Assembly (NCBI GenBank): GCA_015143295.1
Contig: CM026559.1
Location: 18,056,826 to 18,120,825 of the forward strand
Length of the DNA stretch: 64,000 bases
Direction: 5' to 3'
Source: Tetracentron sinense
Lineage: Eukaryota > Streptophyta > Magnoliopsida > Trochodendrales > Trochodendraceae
Shown here: positions 22,634 to 35,068 of the stretch, piece by piece
Position numbering within the stretch: position 1 is the first letter of the stretch
Layout: each line of letters opens with the position of its first letter
Notes under the pieces: model-generated
What the model was told of the DNA's origin: nothing
Seen by the model: only the letters and a program-made list of their open reading frames with translations
The model's database searches: none
Translations under genes and position numbers: made by a program

Positions 22634-22889
22634 TTCACAAGTATACAAGATGAGACAAGACACGCATGCATGATTTTCACAAGCAATACCGAGACATGGA
22701 ACGAGTTTTTCCAAGCATGAGTTTTATCAGAGTTTTCGCATTCATGCACGCATGTCAAGATAATGATATTGTTTCATGTTCAATGCCGTTTATCTCATGA
22801 TGCTACTATTGCTTTTAATGGATACCTTGTATTGTGTTCACCCTTGTTGTGCTTTTATTATTGCTATGGTTAGCTAGTAGTTTGTACTC

Positions 22890-22910
22890 GCTGAGTATTC
22901 CATGCTCAGC
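22890..22910 (+). promoter_or_regulatory. conserved LTR stem-loop (outer solo LTR)
   Basis: GCTGAG, 9 nt, CTCAGC, followed 9 bases later by the MSAG start. Confidence 0.75.
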
Positions 22911-22919
22911 CTCACCTTT

Positions 22920-23009
22920 ATGTCGGCAGGTACCGAGGAAGCCCTCGACCTGGAGCCTTGGGTTGAGGAAGAGTACGTAGAGGAGAGAGAGCCATCTATC
23001 CCGTTGTAG
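22920..23009 (+). CDS. LTR-encoded short frame, MSAG family, 29 aa (shortened)
   Basis: Product MSAGTEEALDLEPWVEEEYV plus nine residues. It keeps the PW-EE-Y core. It ends at a TAG; beyond it the DNA still resembles the longer copies (GTAGTCTCAAGCGG), so the frame has been shortened by mutation. Confidence 0.4.
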   Translation: MSAGTEEALDLEPWVEEEYVEEREPSIPL

Positions 23010-23341
23010 TCTCAAGCGGTAGAGACCTCGACGTGTGGCCGTACCTCAACTACTGTTGAGGGGAGAGTACGAGAGGGTTCTTTTGTGTATTTTGATAGGT
23101 GGGCCTATCCACCTTAGACTTGGATATGTTTTGTGTATATTTTCACTTATAATATAAACCTTATAAAGAAAAGAAAATGTTAGTTCACGCTTCTGCATGC
23201 ATGTTTAGCTTCCGCGCTCTGATTATTGTTAGTATCGTATTATGTTAGCCTTGTTTACTTCAGGAGGGTTTGGTAGGTACGGTTAGTCACTCCTAAAGTA
23301 TCCCTTAACTCCTATGGGGTATTTTGGGGCGCGATAGATAA

Positions 23342-23488
23342 CCTAATCTCTTATGCTTTTGAAAACCTAATCTAAGAGAGAGAGAGAGAGAGAGAGCACT
23401 TTGGGGAAGGAAGAAGAAAGAAGAAAGAAGAGGAGGCTATGTTTTGAAGCTTGAAGAAGGTGATTGAAGGCTCAAGATTTGAAGTTCC
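23342..23488 (+). mobile_element. LTR-like fragment (type TGTAGCGATTC), right part
   Basis: Continues 6644-6885 across the solo LTR insertion. Contains (GA)n at about 23371-23397 and GAAGAA-rich sequence. Confidence 0.4.
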
Positions 23489-25025
23489 TGTAAGCACCCT
23501 ATTTTTGCATCCCCTATCCGTCTTCCCGCCCAACCCCATTTGGCCAAACTTGTACCAAAACAACTCAATCAAGCCTAATTACTTAATTCCATTACCCAAG
23601 CCCAAGTAGCCAGACTTAATTACCAATTGTCTTAGCCAAAGCTCAATTGCTTTAGCAAAAGTCTAATTATCATAGCCCAAGCCCAATTGTCATAGCTAAA
23701 GTCTAATAACCATAACCCATGACCCATCTACTAACAACCCATGATCTATAAGATCTAGTCCACATACCCACATCCATTCAACCCATATCCAAAACTCACA
23801 AACCCAAACCCATTTTCTACTTTCTTACAAAAGACCTTTTATTTTTTTCTTCAAACCCCAAATAACCTCATTTTTGTGTTTACACACATTTTTGACCACT
23901 CAATCACCTCTCACCAAGTACACACCTTTTTGACTAACCAATCACCTTTCTCACTCTCTTACACCTCTTACAACTCATTCTTACACCTCTTACAAAACAA
24001 TTAATTCTCTTATACTCTTTTTGACCACCCAATCACCTCTCACCAAGTACATATCTTTTTGACTACCCAATCACCAACCACATCCATTTTGACCAACCAA
24101 TCACCTCACTTCTTCTCACCAAACTCTCTATTAATTACCAAATTGCCACAACCCCTTCAAAACTCTATAAATACAAGACCCTCACAAGCTATTTCTTTCA
24201 TCTCCAAAATCCCTAGTGAAAACCCTAACTCTTCCTCATCTCACCTTTTATATTTATTTTTAGTCTTGAAGAAAGTTAGAAGAAGCTAAGGTTTAGAGTG
24301 TGTAGAGAATTCTAGAGGCCTAGAATTCTTCACTAACTCTCTTCCTTTATGGATTCTAAAAACCCCTTACCTCTTGGAGCAGTGGAAAAGAAGTCTTGGA
24401 GGAGTAGGTACTCTTCCCTTTATTCTTCATCTTTTTCTTTACTTTATATTTAGTTGTTCTTTTTTATTTCTACTCTTTTTCTAGAACCATTTGGGAAGAC
24501 CTCTCTCTTCTCAAGCTTAGTTGGGTCTCTCTACACTAATCTAATGGTGTAGAGGGACCTTACCTCAAAAGAAAGGAGACGTGTTTTTTTTTTCTTTCAT
24601 GTAAATATTTCTTTCTTTTTTATGTACCCACTAGTGTGGATATGGGTAGACCCATAGAGAGTGGAAGCTAAAGCTATACCTCTCTTTTCATTTTTTTTAT
24701 TCATTTAGATTCTAGTCCTTCTTCTAGAATTATTTGGGAAACTCATCCTCACTCAAATTTTCATATTTAGAGTCTCATTACATCATTCATAATGGTGTAA
24801 AGGGACTACATTAGAGAGGAGATGATGAGTTTTCATTTTCTTCACTTGTCACTTTTTTCATTTCTTTCTTTTTCCTTCATGTTCTATTTCGAATGGGTAA
24901 ATGATGATTTAAGGACTTAAAGAGGACATTATCCAAAATCCCTCATACCAAAGACAATGGTATTTGACCAATTATCAACACCAATCCAACAAAACAGGTA
25001 TTGACAATAGACCATTTACTATTCA
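23489..25025 (+). mobile_element. LTR-like retrotransposon sequence (type TGTAAGCACCC), copy B, partial
   Basis: Starts TGTAAGCACCC like copy A, has a TATA box (CTCTATAAATACAAG at about 24163) and the stem-loops near 24528-24556 and 24772-24806 in the same order. Its end is not visible; it stops at the next LTR (25026). A CACCAAGT/CAATCACC word is repeated around 23890-24110. Confidence 0.5.
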
Positions 25026-26540
25026 TGTAGAACCCCGAAACTTTTGTATATGCCTTGGGACATGTGTCAAGGCATGATACCTTGAAATCTCAAATTCATG
25101 AAATGAGAATTTGAAGTCCTTGAGAATCTTTGCAAGAATGCTATAATTAATTAAATAAATTATTTAAAAATGTCTATAAGCCTCGAAAGTGTCTTAGTCA
25201 AGTTTAGGAGATGTTAGAATAGAAGAGGAAAAGGTTCAAGTAGTAAGAATGGGTGAAAAGTGAACTCAGCAGAAGATTTGCAGAGCAACCGATCGCTCGG
25301 TCTTGAGTAGCGATCGATCGGTCCAAAACCGATCGATCGGAGGCTATCGACTGGTCAACTTTTTTGTATGGGGAAATTTTCCGGAGAGCATGTTTTTGAC
25401 CGATCGCTCGGTCAAGAACACCGATCGCTAGGTAGGCAACCGATCAATCGGTCATAACCACCGATCACTCGGTCATCACGTTTTTTTGCAAAAATTTCAT
25501 TAAGGGTCTTTTTGTAATTTGGGTGGTTCTCTCTTGCCTTAAAGGGTTTGCCCGAACCCTGAGGACCCCATTCACTACACTTAGGAGATTTTGAGAGATA
25601 GAGAGAGAGGAGAAGGGGATTCCTAACCTAGGTTTTCCTCTTGAGAAGACATCAAGAGTTGGGCTACCCAAGATTTGTTCCAAAGCTTGGATTCTTCAAA
25701 GCCAAGCCTCAAGCTCGTGGGGGAGTCTCTCTCAAGCAAGGGTAGCATTTTCCAAGGTATTTTCAAGAGAGTTTCCTTCCCACTCAAGCCTTCTTCAAGC
25801 AAGAGTCCTCCTTCTTGCAAGTTGGAGCTTCAATCAAGGTTTCCACCCAAGATCAAGCCTTGATTCAAGGTTAGTACACCCTACTAACCTCCCTTAGCAA
25901 TAATCTAGGTTTTTCTATTGTGAAATGTGACTCTTGATATTATGGTTCTTCCTTATAAAATGTATCATCTCCAATAAATCTAAACAAGGTAAGAAAAGGG
26001 TATGGATGTGTATGGGGTGTTGATTGAGGCGATTGGATGCCGAAATGTATGGATGTGTATGGTGTGTGAAAAGGAAAATGAGTATTTCATAAATAACAAA
26101 CTTACCTTTATGATTGAATAGAAAACATGCACTAAACAGAATAAGATGAACTACTAATGAACGTTGCATGTTATGTGTTTGACGAAATGCCTAAACTATG
26201 AGTAAATGACTTAAATGAAGAAAAATGAAAGTAGGCCTTATGCATGTGTTCTCATGAATGATGAATTGATCCAATGCCAAGTAGATTACTCAAATTCTCA
26301 TAACCATAAACTATGAATTAAATTGTGATGCCATATCTCTCTTGCTATCCGCATTCCTATGATTGTCACCATTACCACGAACACGAGCACGCATGTATAC
26401 ATGAACCGAGATTTCAAGAGCATATGCATATAATAATCAACAAGAAAACATTGCATGTCAAGGAGGTTGGTAGCCTAGGGACATTCGGGTACTAGCTTCT
26501 GGCTCACTCTAACTCCTAGGGTGGGTTTTGGGTCGCGACA
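25026..26540 (+). mobile_element. gypsy solo LTR, internally deleted
   Basis: Starts TGTAGAACCCCGAAAC and ends GGTTTTGGGTCGCGACA, the same end as the LTR at 33024-35284. At 1515 bp it is shorter than its relatives: after one hairpin-array unit (26455-26505) it jumps to the last bases of the LTR, so the stem-loop and MSAG frame are missing. Flanks ATTCA (25021-25025) and GTTCA (26541-26545) agree in four of five bases. Confidence 0.75.
25280..25480. repeat. GATCGATC palindrome array in the deleted solo LTR
   Basis: CCGATCGCTCGGTC, CGATCGATCGG, CCGATCAATCGG and similar words, seven or more in 200 bp. Confidence 0.85.
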
Positions 26541-27870
26541 GTTCATGTTGGACACTGGCTGAGTTATCTTTCATCTCATTAAATTCAACCTTCTTAAGAA
26601 GATCCATTTCTTCCTCCAAGAAAGTGGCATGATTCCTAACAACTATTGTTTGGTCTGCTTTGGAGTAGAAATAGAAACCCTTAGTTTCTTTTGGATATCC
26701 TACAAAGTTCCATTTTTCTGTTTTAGAATCCAACTTAGTGGGTTCGAGTTTACGAACATGCGCAGGACAACCCCATACTCTTAGATGTTATAAACTAGGT
26801 TTTCGCCTAGTCCACAATTCATAAGGTGTAACCAGTACAGAATTAGATAGAACTTGGTTCAGAATGTAATTGGCAGTTTGTAAAGCATACCCCCAAAGAT
26901 AGGAAGGTACATCGGCATAGCTCATCATAGAGCGGATCATATTTAATAAGGTCCGATTTCTTTTTTCAGAAACACTATTTTGTTGAGGTGAGGCAGGACT
27001 TAACCATTGCGAGATAATCCTATTATCCCTTAAGTAATCCATAAAATCGTTCGTGAGGTATTCACCACAGGCCATTGTGAGATAATCCCATTATCCCTTA
27101 AGTAATCCATAAAATCGTTGGTGAGATATTCACCACCTCGATCTGATCGAAGTGTCTTTTTAAATTTGTCTGTTTGATTCTCAACTTCTAATTTGAATTC
27201 TTTGAACTTTTCAAATGTGTCAGATTTGTGTTGGATCAAATAGACATATCCATATCTAGAATAGTCATTGGTAAATGTGAAAAAATACCGGTATTGCCCT
27301 CGCGTAACAATGTTAAATGGACCACATACATCACTATGTATGAGTTTCAACTTTTCTTCAGCTCTTCTTACCTTTTTAGGGTAAGGCTTCTTGGTCATCT
27401 TCCCTTCGTGACAAGACTCGCAAGTAGGGAGTGGTTCTACCTTGAGGAATTCAAGGGGACCATCTTTTATCAACCTCTTGATCCTATCAAGATTAATATG
27501 ACCATTTCTCTTATGCCAAAGATAAGTGGACTTTGTGCAATGTCTCTTCATTCCAGACATTCTAGATGACGAGACATTGTCACTTTGCAGACATTCATTA
27601 TTCACCAAAGGAAATATTAAATAAAGACCATTAATAAGATTACTAGTAATCAAGACCATTCTATTTTTCTTAATTTCAATTATTGAATTAAAAACGATAG
27701 AAAATCCACAATGTAAGAGTCTAGATACTGAAATCAAATTTCTGTGTGCAGAAGGCACATAAAAGCAGTCTTCTAAAATTAATGTCTTTCCATTAGGTAA
27801 ATAAAGAGTAAACAAGCCAATGGACTTCACTGCAACATTTGCACCTGAGCCAACTTTAAGCTTCTGCTGC
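26541..27870 (-). pseudogene. Ty1/copia integrase region, broken
   Basis: The minus strand shows the pre-integrase and integrase parts: [73 protein letters not shown], then [17 protein letters not shown]. The piece [16 protein letters not shown] is doubled because 68 bp (starts 27011 and 27079) are tandemly duplicated, which shifts the frame. Reverse transcriptase and RNase H, which should follow, are absent: the DNA meets the solo LTR at 26540. Confidence 0.88.
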
Positions 27871-27877
27871 TGTTTGT

Positions 27878-28867
27878 TCAGCTTTCTGGTTTCCTTGAAC
27901 CCCTATAAGCAATTGCAAACATGTACAGTGGATCCAGAATCCACGCACATGAGTTAGGAGGACCATCCAGAAAGTTTGACTCAATAGTACTTAATACTTT
28001 AAAGCATCTCATACCTTGAGTATTGGTGCCACCCTTCTTAAGAGTTATGAGATAAGTCCTATAGTTCTTCCAGTTGCCTATTTTACCACAGTGGAAACAC
28101 TTTCCCTTGCCTTTGTTTTCCTTGCCAGCTTTGCCTAAAGAACCTTTGGCAACTTTTGCCTTACCCCAGTTGTCTTTAAACTTTCCTTTACCCTTTTTTA
28201 TTTTCCTTTTCTTTCCAGACACTATTACAGGTATAAGTCTTTCAACAAACATAATTTTACCATCAATATCCTTTCTGATCTCATCTTCTACAGCCAATAG
28301 TGAGTCTAATAACCTACTAAGAGTCATCTCTAACTTGTTTATACTGTAATTCACTACAAACAAGTTGAATGACCAAGGGAGTGACTATAGAATAATATTA
28401 ATTTTAGTGATATGATCCATCTCTCCACTATACATCTCCAGTTCTTTAATAAAACCCATCATCTTCATGACGTGTTCTCCAACTGAAGTTCCATCTGTCA
28501 TCTCGGTGGTAAAAAGAGACCCTTAATACTGTTTGTTTGTCAAACTTATTATCTACACCAAACATCTCATGAAGGTGTTGCAAAATGTCAGAAGTATTAT
28601 CCATATCCTTATGATGATTATATAGGATATTGGACAATGATGCTAACACCCAATCTCTTACTGTCTAATTAAAACGATTCCAGAAATCAACTTCAGCCAA
28701 CAAATCTGGTGTTGAATCCAGGAGAACTATAGGTTTAGGAGTTGTAAGACATAGGGTAAGTTTTCAACAGAGAGTACCGGGTATATCCTAAATTTCCAGT
28801 CTACATACTTAGTTCCAACTAAATTCTCATCATGAAGAATATCAGTTAATGGGTGAAGGCCTGTCAT
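27878..28867 (-). pseudogene. Ty1/copia gag with zinc knuckle, and start of protease, broken
   Basis: The frame begins at ATG 28867 (MTGLHPLTDILHDENLVGTK). A CCHC-like knuckle CFHCGKIGNWKNY has lost its His and last Cys. Protease remains as AWILDP followed by a frameshift. Stops near 28680, 28445 and 28385 break the frame. Confidence 0.8.
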
Positions 28868-30531
28868 GATCTAATCAAATGACAAATAAGATAGTATTAG
28901 GGATCTATTGAATTCATTTATTACTATTAGATTATGGGCTTGTTTCTAATAGAATTGCCAATATAGGAAGTATTAATCAGCATCGGATACCTAGACACTG
29001 GCTTAATGTAATCCTATCTTTGGGCACAATATTACATCGCCTTGAATAGGCAGATAGAAATTATCTTCTCCATTTTCACAGATCTCATCTTGTGAATCTT
29101 GGAGTATTCGATCGACTGTCTGATCTATAAGGGATGTTATACTCACGCTTTGGCATTACTGTACATATCTCTTATTCATGTGCCCACCTACCATGAATCT
29201 AATAAACACCTAGCGAAAGCTCACATTTTGGCGCTGTTGCTCCCACTATTTCCTTATCAAGTTTTCACCATGTTTTCACATAGGTGAGTGGGATTGGGCT
29301 CGGCATTGACTTGTCAGCTTACTCACTCTCCATTATAAGATCACATAGTGTATGGCAGAAGATCATAATACTTAGGGACTTGTCCCTAATCTTATATACA
29401 CATGATATATCAACGGGCAATTATTTCAAGAGAATAATTAAACATATTTAAACAAATATCATCTCATGATAAAATAAACAAATATTATCTCATGATAATT
29501 AAACAATAATAAACATCATATGAGATTAATCGCTATGAGTTAATAAAATTAAAATGCATGGATGCAAGAGAATGAGATAAGAATAAAGGTAACTTGCAAA
29601 CTCCTTCGCGATCCCTTCCTTTATCATCTTATCGAAATCATCATCGTAGTATCCTCCTTCACAGCATCTCCACCAATACATAATATGGAAATTAAATGAC
29701 ATTAGGGAAACCAGTATTCCATTCGCCCTTTTCAGGGAAACCGAATGAATCTGCCCTTTACAGATTTGTCAAAATCCTACTACATTTTATCCTCTAATAT
29801 GAATGCATGATAAAAATTTATCATAGATTAAATTTGACTCATAACTATAATCTCATATAATTAGATGCAACATAGTGAAGAAGTAATTTTTTGATATTTA
29901 AAAAGATTAAAAAATTGATAACAATTATCAATTTCCTCGATAAAATCTATATCTTATATAGATCAAACCCCAAAAAATAAAACAATTATATTTTCCTATA
30001 AACAATTTTCATAAAATTATTTTTAAAATATAAGATAGGATTTTCTTAAATCTCTACAATATTTTATTCTTAACTTGAATGCAAGATCCTTTCTCGAATA
30101 CAAGATCATTTCATAAATATTGGTTCTACTATTATTCAAGATTGGTTCTACTATTATCTAAGATTAAAATAAAAAAAATTAAGAGAATCGAAAATCCTAA
30201 ATATGATCTCATCACAAAATAGGGTTTTATAATTTTTTGAATAAAATCTATTTATAGGAAAAATCATTCATTAATTTTTTAAACAAATAATACATATATA
30301 TATATATATTAAATGATCAAATCATATAGTAATAGTTTTTTAAAATTATTTAATTATCATTATCAAATCTCATTCGATAATATAATAAAAATAATTATTT
30401 ATTTATTCATCTTATGAACAAATAAAAATAAAAAACTATGAGCATCATTAAATAAATAGAATTAAATTTATCTCATGAATTAATTCATGTATTTAATTAT
30501 CTGTTAAAATAAACAAAAAATACTCCCTAAT
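28868..30531 (-). other. copia 5' untranslated internal region
   Basis: Between primer-binding site and gag; AT-rich and without coding signs. Includes (TA)n near 30295-30310. Confidence 0.6.
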
Positions 30532-30548
30532 CATGAGCTCTGATACCA
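30532..30548 (-). other. copia primer-binding site, initiator tRNA-Met type
   Basis: Minus strand TGGTATCAGAGCTCATG, two bases inside the LTR end. Confidence 0.88.
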
Positions 30549-32129
30549 CTTGAAGGGAATCCAGATAAAAATTTATGTGAAAAAATAGATCCCGAGGATC
30601 TTTATACCATAGAATACAAATAATTCTATCTACATGTTTTAGTCAAATTACCTCGGTGAATGACGTTCACCAGTGAAGCAAAAACCAACTCGAACTGTCA
30701 GAACTCTTTGTAGAGATTTCTTAAAGAAATACTTAAAGCTCGATCCTTGTTCTTCGCTATCCTTGCGAAGCTTTAGAATATCTACTTGGAATTGAAGAAG
30801 CAAGAAGAAGAAGATTGATGTTGGTGTAGACTTTCTATCACCCAAAACCCTAAGGGTTCAAAACCCAAAGCTTCAAACACCCAACTTGGAGAAGCCTATG
30901 AAGCTCACGAAAATCCAAGGGGTTCTCCCTTGGGGCTCATGGTTTTTGAGAGGAGAGATTGAGAGAGAGAGAGTTGTACGGTTTGGGGGGGGGGGGGGGG
31001 GTTGTGATATATTTATAGGATTTTGATCATATCTAAATCCTAATCCATTTAGAAGTTTATCCCATAGGAATTATTTATTAATAATAACTCTTATTATTAA
31101 AATAAAATCCTGGTTTATCTATAACTATTCTAGTTATAGTAAACCTACTAATTTAGGAGTCCTTTTCTCAAAAGGATTCCCTAATTAATGAGATTAACCA
31201 ACTCCCTCAAACCAAGGAGTCCTAATCAAATTAGGAAACCAACAAGGAGGGGGGAGGGGGGGCGTGAGCTTTATGGGAGTCTTAGACTCCTAGTTGTAAT
31301 CCAATTCCATCTTATCTCAATGTTCCTTGCATTCCAAGTATTGGAATTTAATTCCAAAGATAAATGAGTTATTATTGAATAATTATTCAATTAACCTAAT
31401 CCTAATCCAATTAGGAAAGCTAAAGTGGGCACCCCACCCTAGGGTTTAAATCCATGGGCTTGGGCCCACATTAAAGGTCCATACTTTATAGGTTTATGGA
31501 TATGGGTCAAACCCATTTCCCCTTTAATTAGGTTAATTAAATAATTACTATTATAATCTTTCAATTTAAATTAACAATTAATTTAAACAATAAATTAACT
31601 TTTAATCTATTTAATCATTGATTAACATTTAATCATTTAAATAATTGATTAACATTTAATCAATTTATGAGCTTGTATTTCTTATGTGAGCATCTCCACA
31701 GATTGCTCAGGGACATTCAAACTCTAGCTTACCCAATGTTATCCCATTGACCTTAAACAGGAATTACATCGGAATTGCAAGTGACGTGAGATATCCATAT
31801 TGCAATTGAATTCCAGTGTAAGAACATTAACCAATACGGATCTTGCCACTTGAACTTTTCAATTCAATTGATCCTTCCAATTACATTATCCCTAATGGGC
31901 ATTCGAGATTAATATACTATCTGTAGCACCCCGGACTTTTCCAACTTTAATGAATAGTATTTTCGTTACCAATTGGCCTTCCTCATAGTATAATTAATAA
32001 ATAAGGGAGAAATCAAAAATTTCGAAATGTCAGAAATGTCCGTTTTCGAAAGACGAATCCAACGCAAGTTGAATTGTCAAAATCGGACGAACGAGTCAAA
32101 AGATATGGTCAAAATAGTGGAACCTGCAG

Positions 32130-32330
32130 AGCACCGATCGATCGGTCCTCATTAGCGATCGATCGGTCCAAAACCGATCGATCGGTGGCTATCGACTGGT
32201 CAGAAATTTTATATGGGAAAATTTTCCAGAGAGCATGTTTTTGACCGGTCGATCGGTCAATAACACCGATCGCTTGGTTGGTAACCGATCGATCAGTCAT
32301 AAGCACCGATCGCTCGGTCTATCGAGTTTT
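32130..32330. repeat. GATCGATC palindrome array
   Basis: ACCGATCGATCGGT and variants, at least seven, in the first 400 bp of the LTR. Confidence 0.88.
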
Positions 32331-33235
32331 ACAGAATTTTTAGTAAGGGCGTTTTCGTCTTTTGGGTGTTAACCCTTACCCATAAGGGCTTGCCCGAGCC
32401 TCTAGGGCTTCATTCACCTCACTTAGAAGGTTTTGAGAGAGAAGAAGAGAAGAGAAGGGGGATTTACATCTAGGGTTTTCCACTTGAGAGAATCAAGGGT
32501 TTTAGAACCCTAGAACCGTTCTAAAGGCTTGAATTCTCCAAATCCAACCTCAAGCTCGTGTGGAGTACCTCTTCCAAGCTAGGGCAGCGTTTCTACATCA
32601 TCCTCAAGGATTTTTCTTTCCCTTTTCAAGGTTAGTACACTCTTCCTAGTTACTTTGGTAATAACCTAGGATTTTCCTAAGTAAATATGTGTTGGATCTT
32701 CCCCATTGCTCCCTTGTGTTGGTATATGCTAAATCCCTAAAACATAAACAAGATAATACAAACAAAGGGTGGAATGTATGAATGGATGAGGAGTGGAGGC
32801 GATTGGATGCCATGTTGTGATGTATTGAATGATGGAAAAATGGTGGAAGGGCATATTACGCATAATGAACACACCCCAAGTGTTTGATGAAATGTTCGAA
32901 TGAGAAAATATGAAATAACTAAAGGTAAAAAGGTTGAATACCACATGTTTGATAGAATGCATGAATAAACTAAGATTTGAAAGCATGAGTCACATAAATG
33001 TTCCCCATTTGGCAAGTTGTATATGTAGCACCCCGGACTTTTTCATCCTTAATGAATAGCACCTTCGTAGCTAATTGGCCATTTTTATAGTCTAATTAAT
33101 AAATAAGGGAGAACTCGAAAATTCTGAAACGTCAGAAATGTGCGTTTTCGAAAGACGAACCCAACGCAAGTTGAATCGTCGAAATCCGACGAGCGAGTCA
33201 AAAGATATGGTCAAAACAGTCCAGACATACAGAGA

Positions 33236-33420
33236 ACCGATCGCTCGGTCCAGTCAGCGATCGATCGGTCCATAACCGATCGATCGGTAGCTATCGACTG
33301 GTCAAGATTTTTGTATGGAGAAATTTTCCAGAGAGTGAAATTTTAACCGATCGCTCGGTTATGAAACCGATCGATCGGTAGGCAACCGATCGATCGGTCA
33401 TTAACACCGATCGCTCGGCC
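33236..33420. repeat. GATCGATC palindrome array
   Basis: CCGATCGATCGG and CCGATCGCTCGG words, about eight in 185 bp. Confidence 0.88.
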
Positions 33421-34424
33421 CTCGCGTTTTACAGAATTTTCACTAAGGGCATTTTCGGCATTCGGGTGTTATACCCTTTCTTATATAGGATTGCCCGAGC
33501 CTTTAGGGCTCATTCTCAACCCTTAGAGTCTTTTGAGAGATAGAGAGAAAGGAGAAGGTTTTCCTAAACCTAGGGTTTCCATTTTGAAGAGAAATCAAAG
33601 GGGTTTGAGACCCTAGATCATCCTCAAGTCTATTTTCTCCAAGTCTCGGCTCAAGCTCGGGTGGAGCTCGTGTTCCAAGCTAGGGCAGCAACTCACGGTC
33701 GTTTGGAAGAGGGGTTTCTTCCTCATCTCTTCAAGGTCGGTACTTTTCACTACCCTCTTAGTTATAGCCTCTCATTTCCTTATTCCTTCTTGTTTTCCTT
33801 CATATATATATATCTATATTATGAGATGGGTGGTATGTATGGTAAATGGAGATGGATGTTGGCGAATGGATGCCGTGTGGATGATGAAATGAATGAATGG
33901 GGAAGGGCATTGTACTAATAATGAACATACAAGTGTGATGTGAGCATAACCCACATAGAAAAGCATGATTTAGGTTTAAGTGAATAATGAACACACCACA
34001 TGTTTGATGAAATGCCAAGGTGAATAAAATAAATGATAAATTAAGGGAACCCATGTTTAATTGCTCTTGAAATTTGTTAGGGTTCATGATAGTGTGTTTC
34101 TTACATTTCTTAAAATGTGTAGATTATTAATTTCTTAAATTGTTATATGCTATGCCTTGTGAATCACTCCAAATTGTCATATTTAATTCCAAATGCAAGT
34201 ATGCACACGATCTCACGAGCACGCATGAAATGACGTGATTTACCGATGTTTTGAGTATGGGACGTAGAGGTGGGGCATATCCTAAGATATGTTTCACTTC
34301 GCTTTTGACAAGGGCAAGACAATCATGCATTGCATAGGGAAAGGTCTCCCATCCCCTCGCATGACATGCATAGCATCGCATGACACGCATAGCATAGCAC
34401 GGCATGACACGCATAACATAGCAT

Positions 34425-34590
34425 CACACATTCTGCATGGATGCTAGTTGCGACGGGCTATGAACGGCAACTAGGCATTCACATTCTGCATGGATGCTAG
34501 TTGCGACGGGCTATGAACGGCAACTAGGCATACCCATCTGCATATAAGGTACTAGTTGTGACGGACTATGAACGGCAACTAGGCATGTGA
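34425..34590. repeat. tandem hairpin array, CTAGTTGC type
   Basis: Three units of about 50-58 bp: CTAGTTGCGACGGGCTATGA followed by ACGGCAACTAG. CTAGTTGC pairs with GCAACTAG. In the third unit the left arm reads CTAGTTGT. Confidence 0.85.
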
Positions 34591-34840
34591 ACACGTTTAA
34601 ATTATGAAAATGCAAGCATGACAAGCATGACACGGTTAACAAGTTCCTAATCACGAAAAAGGGTATTTCAAGTCAAGTTAAGTGCACGATGTTTTCAAGG
34701 GTTTTATCAGTCTTTCTGAATGCAAGCATGAATATAAATTGCTTTACTTCCTTGTTATGATATAAATTGTTCCTGTTCTATATATGCAACTTGCTCCCTA
34801 CTATCTGTATGCTATGACTGTTGGTTAGTGCTTAGTACCC

Positions 34841-34861
34841 GCTGAGTATTCCATGCTCAGC
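34841..34861 (+). promoter_or_regulatory. conserved LTR stem-loop
   Basis: GCTGAG, 9 nt, CTCAGC; start codon of the MSAG frame 11 bases later. Confidence 0.75.
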
Positions 34862-34871
34862 CGTACTTCTT

Positions 34872-34991
34872 ATGTCGGCAGGTGATGGCGGAGCAGCTGC
34901 TCCATTTGATATCTGTGCTCCGAGCCCTTGGGTGGAGGAGGAGTACGTCGAGGAGCCTTTGGAGGAACCTCCCGTAGAGGGTTACCATTAG
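34872..34991 (+). CDS. LTR-encoded short frame, MSAG family, 39 aa
   Basis: Product MSAGDGGAAAPFDICAPSPW, then VEEEYVEEPLEEPPVEGYH. It shares PxDIC-PxPW[IV]EE-Y with the 51-aa copies although this LTR is clearly diverged, and its spacing to the stem-loop is kept. Acidic, no membrane segment. Function unknown. Confidence 0.5.
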   Translation: MSAGDGGAAAPFDICAPSPWVEEEYVEEPLEEPPVEGYH

Positions 34992-35053
34992 GTGGTTGTA
35001 GATTCTGAGTGAATAGCTGTGGGTGAGATGAGAGATATACATTCATGTATTTT

Positions 35054-35068
35054 GGCGGGTCTGTCCGC
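35054..35068 (+). promoter_or_regulatory. second LTR stem-loop with a compensatory change
   Basis: GCGG pairs with CCGC here, while the other copies have GTGG with CCAC (36203-36218, about 23099-23114 and, reversed, 12660-12680 and 20249-20270). One T-A pair has become C-G, so pairing is kept. Confidence 0.5.

Larger units (their letters stand above)
6886..23336 (+). mobile_element. solo LTR of a Ty3/gypsy chromovirus, host of two nested insertions (TSD GATAA)
   Basis: Starts TGTAGCACCCCAGAAC and ends GGGGCGCGATA (the usual terminal CA is TA here). GATAA is present on both sides (6881-6885 and 23337-23341), so it is one insertion. Removing the Harbinger element and the gypsy element with their TSDs leaves about 2424 bp, close to the 2463-bp LTR of the inner gypsy element. 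No internal retrotransposon region of its own remains, which means recombination between its two LTRs. It carries the palindrome array (7093-7340), hairpin array (12075-12424 plus 22555-22633), stem-loop (22890-22910) and short MSAG frame (22920-23009) typical of this LTR group. Confidence 0.9.
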
